Below are positions 59,214 to 64,000 of a stretch of DNA of 64,000 nucleotides, one piece after another. The notes beneath the pieces were generated by a model, which worked only from the letters and a program-made list of their open reading frames with translations, searched no databases and had not been told where the DNA came from. Origin of the DNA: Gillisella vitis (GTDB lineage Bacteria; Pseudomonadota; Alphaproteobacteria; Rhizobiales; Rhizobiaceae); the NCBI GenBank assembly GCA_009744235.1, contig WPHV01000003.1, forward strand, positions 372,001-436,000. Direction: 5' to 3'. A program made the translations under genes and the position numbers. The stretch's first letter is position 1. Each line of letters opens with the position of its first letter.

Positions 59214-59720
59214 TCAAAGCAGCCGTGGCTCATCAATCCCTACGGCAGCTCTCTCAAGCGTCAAAAGCCACTTTTTCGTATCAAGACCACCACCAAAACC
59301 CGTCAAACTTCCGTTCGAACCAATCACCCTATGACAGGGAATGACAATCGGGAGTGGATTGGCTCCATTTGCAGCCCCAACCGCGCGGCTCGCTGATAAA
59401 CGACCTATGCGGCGTGCCAACTCGCCGTAACTGATTGTCATGCCAAACGGAATTCGTATCAGTTCTTGCCACACGTCACGTTGAAAATCGGTCCCTTCCA
59501 GATCGAGCGGCAGATCAAATTCCTGCCTTGTCCCATTAAAATACGCCCGCAACTGATCTTTCGTGCCTTCGAAAGCGGCGTCATCCAACACCCATTCCGG
59601 TTTAGGCTTGATGAAGCCCTTGCCGCTTGGAAAACCAATACGGGATAGTCTGCGACCATCACCCGCCAAAAGAAGGCTGCCTATCGGGCTATTCATAAAC
59701 GTGTAGCGAACATTCTTCAT
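59214..59720 (-). CDS. ogt: methylated-DNA-protein-cysteine methyltransferase
   Basis: 168 residues. Active-site motif IPCHRVIGSNGSLTGFGGGLDTKKWLL contains the acceptor Cys. It takes alkyl groups from O6-alkylguanine (and O4-alkylthymine) in a suicide reaction. N-terminal ribonuclease-like domain MKNVRYTFMNSPIGSLLLAGD. It overlaps the upstream DMT transporter gene by ATGA and is divergent from an AdaA-type regulator, so it belongs with an alkylation response. Confidence 0.95.
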   Translation of the reverse strand: MKNVRYTFMNSPIGSLLLAGDGRRLSRIGFPSGKGFIKPKPEWVLDDAAFEGTKDQLRAYFNGTRQEFDLPLDLEGTDFQRDVWQELIRIPFGMTISYGELARRIGRLSASRAVGAANGANPLPIVIPCHRVIGSNGSLTGFGGGLDTKKWLLTLERAAVGIDEPRLL

Positions 59721-60649
59721 TGGCGGCTCCCATCGTTCCTTTTGTCGAACAATCGAAACAAACGACCGTCTATCGATATCAGGCCCATAAAAATCAAAGC
59801 CATGCCAGCGAAATGGTTGAATGCTAAGACCTCCCCCAGAAACACGCTTCCCAAAACGATGGCGCTCACAGGAATGAGCAAGGTCACCAGAGAACTGTTA
59901 ATCGCGCCGCCCACGGCGAGAATATGAAAAAAGATAATATAGGCCAGCGCGGTGGACAGCAGCCCCAAGCCCAGAAGCGCTGCGATGACGCCACCGCTCG
60001 GCGCTGCCAAGTGCCAAGGCGCGTCCACAAAGGCAACGATTGGTATCATCATAAGGGTCGTCGCCGTCGTCTGGCCAAAGGCACTTGTCGTTGGCGTAAT
60101 TCCCATGCGCCGAAACCGGCGGCCAAAGACACCTGCAAACCCGTAGGATAGAGCAGCCCCAAGGCAGGCAAACAGGGCCAGCAACGAAAGCTCGTGTGAT
60201 GACAGGCCATTGCCGGACATCAGCACCAGAACACCCATGAAGCCAAAGAGGATGCCTGCGACCTTATTGGGTGCCAGCCGTTCTTCTTCGGTCAGGAAAT
60301 GCGCCACAACAATCGAAAAGATTGGCGTCGTTGCATTCAGGATCGAAGCAAGGCCGCTGGCAATCTGCGTCTGCCCCCAAAAGAGAAGGCTGAACGGAAT
60401 CAAATTGTTCAACAACCCCATACCGAAGAAAGCCACCCAGATTTTCGTGGCTGTTGGAATGGCCTGTCGCGTTACCCGCAGATAGACATACAAAGCCAAG
60501 GCCGCAATTGCCACACGCGCAAAAACGACAGTAAACGGCGGCAGTTCAGAAAGGGCAACCTTTGAAAAGAAGAAAGAACCGCCCCACAGAACGGATAGAA
60601 ACAAAAGGAGAGCCCAGTCTGAAAGGCCCATGGATTCTGTTTTCTGCAT
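59717..60649 (-). CDS. EamA-family DMT transporter
   Basis: 310 residues, ten membrane helices in two repeats (first starts LLLFLSVLWGGSFFFSKVAL, second near LFACLGAALSYGFAGVFGR). ATG at 60649 with AGGATC upstream. It precedes ogt with an ATGA overlap and is divergent from the AdaA-type gene. Its inclusion in this operon suggests export of a damage-linked metabolite or mere co-transport; nothing in the sequence decides. Confidence 0.88.
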   Translation of the reverse strand: MQKTESMGLSDWALLLFLSVLWGGSFFFSKVALSELPPFTVVFARVAIAALALYVYLRVTRQAIPTATKIWVAFFGMGLLNNLIPFSLLFWGQTQIASGLASILNATTPIFSIVVAHFLTEEERLAPNKVAGILFGFMGVLVLMSGNGLSSHELSLLALFACLGAALSYGFAGVFGRRFRRMGITPTTSAFGQTTATTLMMIPIVAFVDAPWHLAAPSGGVIAALLGLGLLSTALAYIIFFHILAVGGAINSSLVTLLIPVSAIVLGSVFLGEVLAFNHFAGMALIFMGLISIDGRLFRLFDKRNDGSRQ

Positions 60650-60748
60650 ATAAAGATCCTGTCGTGATGCAACAGGGCAAACCTATCCGATCTCACGCCC
60701 CTTACTCGCCGGAATCGGACTCCGTCCTTTTATGAGTATCCAGACTGC

Positions 60749-60754
60749 TATAAT
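60749..60754 (+). promoter_or_regulatory. -10 box of the AdaA-type gene, leaderless-type spacing
   Basis: A perfect TATAAT lies only 8 bp before the start codon at 60763, so transcription would begin at about the ATG. Flanking TATCCAG occurs twice (60737 and 60754), a possible Ada-type operator. No good -35 is seen, as expected for an activated promoter. Confidence 0.45.
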
Positions 60755-60762
60755 ATCCAGCC

Positions 60763-61347
60763 ATGAGTTTGGATATTTCCATATGCGAGCAAGCATGGCT
60801 GGCACGTAACCCAGATTTCGACGGACGATTCTTCATCGGCGTTCGAACCACAGGGGTGTATTGCCGTTGCGTGTGCCCCGTGCGCCTACCCTATCGCTGC
60901 AACGTCGAATTCCTGCCAAGTGCAACGGCGGCTGAACTGGCGGGCTATAGGCCCTGTTTGCGCTGTCGGCCGGAAACAGCGCCATTTTGTCCTGCCTGGA
61001 AAGGAAGTGCGACGATTGTGGAAAGAGCCGCCAGACTTATAAGAGAGGAAGGAGCCCTTGATGCACGAGAAGCAACAGTAGAAATGCTTGCCGAGCACGT
61101 CGGAGTTGGCGCACGACATCTTACCCGCCTGTTCCAGAAACATCTTGGAGCAAGCCCTATTCAGGTGGCTAAAACAGCCCGCGTGCAACGCGCAAAACGC
61201 CTCATCACCGAAACGGACCTGCCGATCACTGACATCGCTCTACAATCCGGCTTCACAAGCCTCAGACGCTTTAATGCAGTTTTTCAGGAGGTCTATAAGC
61301 GCCCGCCAACAGCCATCAAACGAGCATCTCGGATGCAAAATTCATAG
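60763..61347 (+). CDS. AdaA-type methylphosphotriester methyltransferase/AraC regulator
   Basis: 194 residues. N-terminal Ada Zn domain (1-75): FIGVRTTGVYCRCVCPVR with the acceptor Cys and second Zn Cys, plus PCLRC (the other two); an extra Cys replaces the usual Pro (CRPVC to CRCVC). The C-terminal AraC HTH (about 88-188) has EMLAEHVGVGARHLTRLFQKHLGASP and ALQSGFTSLRRFNAVFQ. It lacks the AlkA and Ogt domains of larger Ada forms. Likely activates ogt and the transporter upon DNA phosphate methylation. Divergent from them. Confidence 0.88.
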   Translation: MSLDISICEQAWLARNPDFDGRFFIGVRTTGVYCRCVCPVRLPYRCNVEFLPSATAAELAGYRPCLRCRPETAPFCPAWKGSATIVERAARLIREEGALDAREATVEMLAEHVGVGARHLTRLFQKHLGASPIQVAKTARVQRAKRLITETDLPITDIALQSGFTSLRRFNAVFQEVYKRPPTAIKRASRMQNS

Positions 61348-61424
61348 AAGTTTTGCGATCATTTAAACTTTCTTGGGGCGTTCATCACTATATCCTCATC
61401 GCATTCGATATTACAAAATGCACG

Positions 61425-62159
<735 letters not shown>

Positions 62160-62164
62160 TCAAG

Positions 62165-62195
62165 CAAAACGCACCTGCCGTCCGCGCAGATGCGT
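62165..62195 (-). terminator. expression-platform terminator of the bluB riboswitch
   Basis: On the minus strand ACGCATCTGC and GCAGGTGCGT (10-bp stem, one G-T pair) with a loop, followed directly by TTTTG. It stands between the B12 box and bluB, so ligand binding would likely favour it. Confidence 0.65.
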
Positions 62196-62201
62196 CTATC
62201 A

Positions 62202-62372
62202 TGTCAGGCCGGTCTTCTGACTGGGTTTCATCTGGCTAACGCACCCTTCCCGGTCTCACCAGTGGGTCGGGAATTTCTTCCCTTTGCGTCAGCCATCCAC
62301 CTCACAGCGTTGGGCACGTTGCGGAATTTCACCGCATTCCCGATTCTCCCGCAAACATGCAGGCACCTGACA
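62202..62372 (-). promoter_or_regulatory. cobalamin riboswitch upstream of bluB
   Basis: About 170 nt. Closing helix TGTCAGG / CCTGACA. Internal conserved stretches GGTGCC, GCCCAACGCTGTGAGG, CCACTG and GGGAAGG are readable on the minus strand. The 3' B12 box is AGTCAGAAGACCGGCCT (62206-62222). Located 91 bp before the bluB start. Confidence 0.93.
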
Positions 62373-62403
62373 AAGGGCTGGTACTGTCAGACTGCGGCAA
62401 TGC

Positions 62404-63237
62404 TTAGGCGATCGCCGGAAAATACCGCACATAGGCGAATTCCTGGCCGTCCGGCGACCAGCTAGGCACATTGATCGTCCCCTGCCCACCAAACAGCTCA
62501 AACAGGGTTTCGACATTGCCGCCGTCCATGTCCATCAGACGCATGCGGACATGGAGATCGCGCGGGTGATCGAAGACATCGGCGTCATAGGAAATGAACA
62601 CCACCTTGCGGTTATCAGGACAGGGATGGGGAAACCAGTCGCCCTGCCCGTCATACGTCAGACGCTGTACGTCCGTACCATCCGGGCGAATGCGCCAGAT
62701 CTGCATCGTGCCGCTGCGGCTGGAGTTGAAATAGATCCACGCGCCATCCGCCGACCAGTCCGGCCCATCATTGCGGCCTTCGCCATGGGTCAGGCGGCGC
62801 TCGTCGCTGCCGTCAACCGAAATCGTATAGATGTCGAAGACCTGGTCGCGGATACCGCAATAACACACCCTTCCGCCATCCGGCGACCAGCCATGCCAGT
62901 AGGAGGGCAGGTTTTCGGTGATCTGGATCGGCTTGCCACCTTCGGCTGGCAGGATGTAGAGGCAGGTTTTGCCGTGCTGCACCTTGTCGCAGATCGCCAG
63001 CCATTGACCATCCGGCGAAAGGCCGTGGTCATTGTTGCAGCGGGTGGCAAAGCCGGTGTCGATCTTTTCCGGCACCGGCTGCCCGACCAGAGGCAGGCGA
63101 TACATCAACCCGTCATCATTCAGGATCAGGGAGGCGCCATCCCGCGACCAGTTCGGCGCTTCCACCAAACGTTCCGTCTGCCAGACAATGCGGCTCTGGC
63201 GGGTCTCAATATTGTAAATCTCGACAGAGCTGCGCAT
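62404..63237 (-). CDS. TolB-like beta-propeller protein
   Basis: 277 residues, no signal peptide. At least four WD40/PD40-type repeats with the S-P-D-G turn (LSPDGQWLAI, WSPDGGRVCY, WSADGAWIYF, WSPDGQEFAY), as in TolB and dipeptidyl-peptidase propellers. Being cytoplasmic it is not TolB itself. It starts five bases after the nadE stop, so it is probably co-transcribed with nadE. Substrate or partner unknown. Confidence 0.82.
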   Translation of the reverse strand: MRSSVEIYNIETRQSRIVWQTERLVEAPNWSRDGASLILNDDGLMYRLPLVGQPVPEKIDTGFATRCNNDHGLSPDGQWLAICDKVQHGKTCLYILPAEGGKPIQITENLPSYWHGWSPDGGRVCYCGIRDQVFDIYTISVDGSDERRLTHGEGRNDGPDWSADGAWIYFNSSRSGTMQIWRIRPDGTDVQRLTYDGQGDWFPHPCPDNRKVVFISYDADVFDHPRDLHVRMRLMDMDGGNVETLFELFGGQGTINVPSWSPDGQEFAYVRYFPAIA

Positions 63238-63242
63238 TGCCG

Positions 63243-64000
63243 CTAGCGATCCCGGAACCGATTGGTAATCGGATAACGGCGATCCCGGCCAAAGTTTTTC
63301 TTGGTGATCTTCACGCCCGGAGCCGACTGGCGGCGCTTGTATTCGGCCAGATAAAGCAGGTGTTCGATGCGATGCACGGTGGCGATGTCATGGCCGCGCG
63401 CCAAAATCTCGTCCACCGACATTTCCTTTTCCACCAGGCATTCCAAGATGTCATCCAGCACCGGATAGGGCGGCAGGCTGTCCTGGTCCTTCTGGTCGGG
63501 GCGCAGTTCGGCAGATGGGGCCTTGGAGATGATGTTGGCCGGAATGACCTCACCCGCCGGGCCAAGCGCACCCACTGGCACATGGCCATTGCGCCAAGCC
63601 GACAGCGCATAGACCTGCATCTTGTAGAGGTCCTTGATCGGATTGAAGCCGCCGTTCATGTCGCCGTAGAGCGTCGCATAGCCCACCGACATTTCCGATT
63701 TATTGCCCGTGGTTACCACCATCGAGCCGAACTTGTTGGACACCGCCATCAGGATAGTGCCACGGGTGCGGCTTTGCAGGTTTTCCTCGGTAATGCCGCT
63801 TTCCGTTCCCTCGAACATATCGGCAAGGCTGGAGAGAAAGCCCTCTACCGGCTCTGAAATCGGCACGATGTCATAATGGCAGCCAAGCGCCTTGGCGCAA
63901 TCGGCGGCATCCTTGAAGCTTTCCTCGGATGTGTAGCGATAGGGCAGCATGATGGTGCGCACCCGCTCATGCCCCAGCGCATCGACGGCCATTGCCGCAC
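63243..64000 (-). CDS. nadE: NAD+ synthase (glutamine-dependent), 3' part only
   Basis: C-terminal ~250 residues, cut by the right edge. The N-type ATP-pyrophosphatase part shows DALGHERVRTIMLPYRYTS, QSRTRGTILMAVSNKFGSMVVTTGNKSEMSVGYATLYGDM and SAELRPDQKDQDSLPPY, which match the glutamine-dependent form; the N-terminal glutaminase half lies outside. The enzyme amidates nicotinate adenine dinucleotide. Confidence 0.95.
   Translation of the reverse strand, partial: AAMAVDALGHERVRTIMLPYRYTSEESFKDAADCAKALGCHYDIVPISEPVEGFLSSLADMFEGTESGITEENLQSRTRGTILMAVSNKFGSMVVTTGNKSEMSVGYATLYGDMNGGFNPIKDLYKMQVYALSAWRNGHVPVGALGPAGEVIPANIISKAPSAELRPDQKDQDSLPPYPVLDDILECLVEKEMSVDEILARGHDIATVHRIEHLLYLAEYKRRQSAPGVKITKKNFGRDRRYPITNRFRDR

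Overview
The window reads as ordinary chromosome of a Rhizobiaceae alphaproteobacterium (Agrobacterium/Allorhizobium/Rhizobium type). Several points agree on this: an E1-beta subunit of pyruvate dehydrogenase that carries its own lipoyl domain, the gene order pdhA-pdhB-pdhC-GDSL hydrolase-ydcH-lpdA, class II DAHP synthase, fixNOQP-type cbb3 oxidase with a FixK box, a Usg-family gene with a CtrA-like box, and a BluB gene under a cobalamin riboswitch. I see no insertion sequence, prophage, integrase or CRISPR array. Nearly all the sequence is core metabolism and housekeeping, with a few accessory genes between.

Region by region. 1-6.4 kb, minus strand: pyruvate dehydrogenase operon (pdhABC, GDSL hydrolase, ydcH, lpdA cut by the left edge), preceded by ftsB. 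6.5-10.4 kb, minus: eno, kdsA, a glyoxalase-like gene overlapping kdsA, and a secreted protein that looks like a chorismate-lyase fold. 10.5-14.8 kb: two cytosine-deaminase-like amidohydrolases facing a gamma-glutamyltransferase-like gene, possibly a small catabolic module. 14.8-15.2 kb is non-coding and holds three hairpins. 15.2-20.4 kb: an unusually long uvrB with a candidate SOS box, and a membrane GGDEF-EAL protein. 21-25.8 kb: ccoNOQP, a FixK/FNR box, and a hemerythrin-like gene on the other side of it. 25.9-33.6 kb: class II DAHP synthase, gor, a DUF2059 protein, rpiA, gph, and a YcbB-like L,D-transpeptidase. 33.9-38.9 kb: class II fumarase, an orphan gene, class I fumarase, and a diguanylate cyclase.

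39-42.8 kb: DUF971 gene and molybdenum cofactor genes moaA, mobA and mobB with a DMT transporter. 42.8-45.4 kb: a large proline-rich OmpA-like protein with collagen-like repeats. 45.7-48.2 kb: polar amino-acid ABC uptake genes (binding protein and two permeases, no ATPase). 48.4-55.4 kb: usg, a TPR-methyltransferase, proline iminopeptidase, a 3-hydroxyisobutyrate dehydrogenase relative, an Lrp regulator, a uracil-DNA-glycosylase-like gene, a nuclease-like gene and a sensor kinase. 55.5-59.2 kb: tRNA-Asn, a small basic secreted protein, an AnmK-GNAT fusion, and tyrS. 59.2-61.3 kb: an alkylation-repair group (ogt, DMT transporter, AdaA-type regulator). 61.4-64 kb: bluB with its cobalamin riboswitch, a TolB-like protein, and the 3' part of nadE.

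The observations I rate highest are the in-frame fusion of anhydro-N-acetylmuramate kinase to a GNAT acetyltransferase, the collagen-like/proline-rich OmpA protein, the amidohydrolase pair in which one copy has Asn where the family has its metal-binding Asp, the FixK box shared by cbb3 oxidase and a hemerythrin gene, the AdaA-Ogt-transporter group with a possibly leaderless regulator mRNA, the bluB riboswitch with a visible terminator, and a 100-bp imperfect palindrome after gor. None of these amounts to a clearly new multi-gene system; the amidohydrolase/GGT cluster and the AnmK-GNAT fusion are the best places to look. All start codons are judged by eye from ribosome-binding sites and family length.
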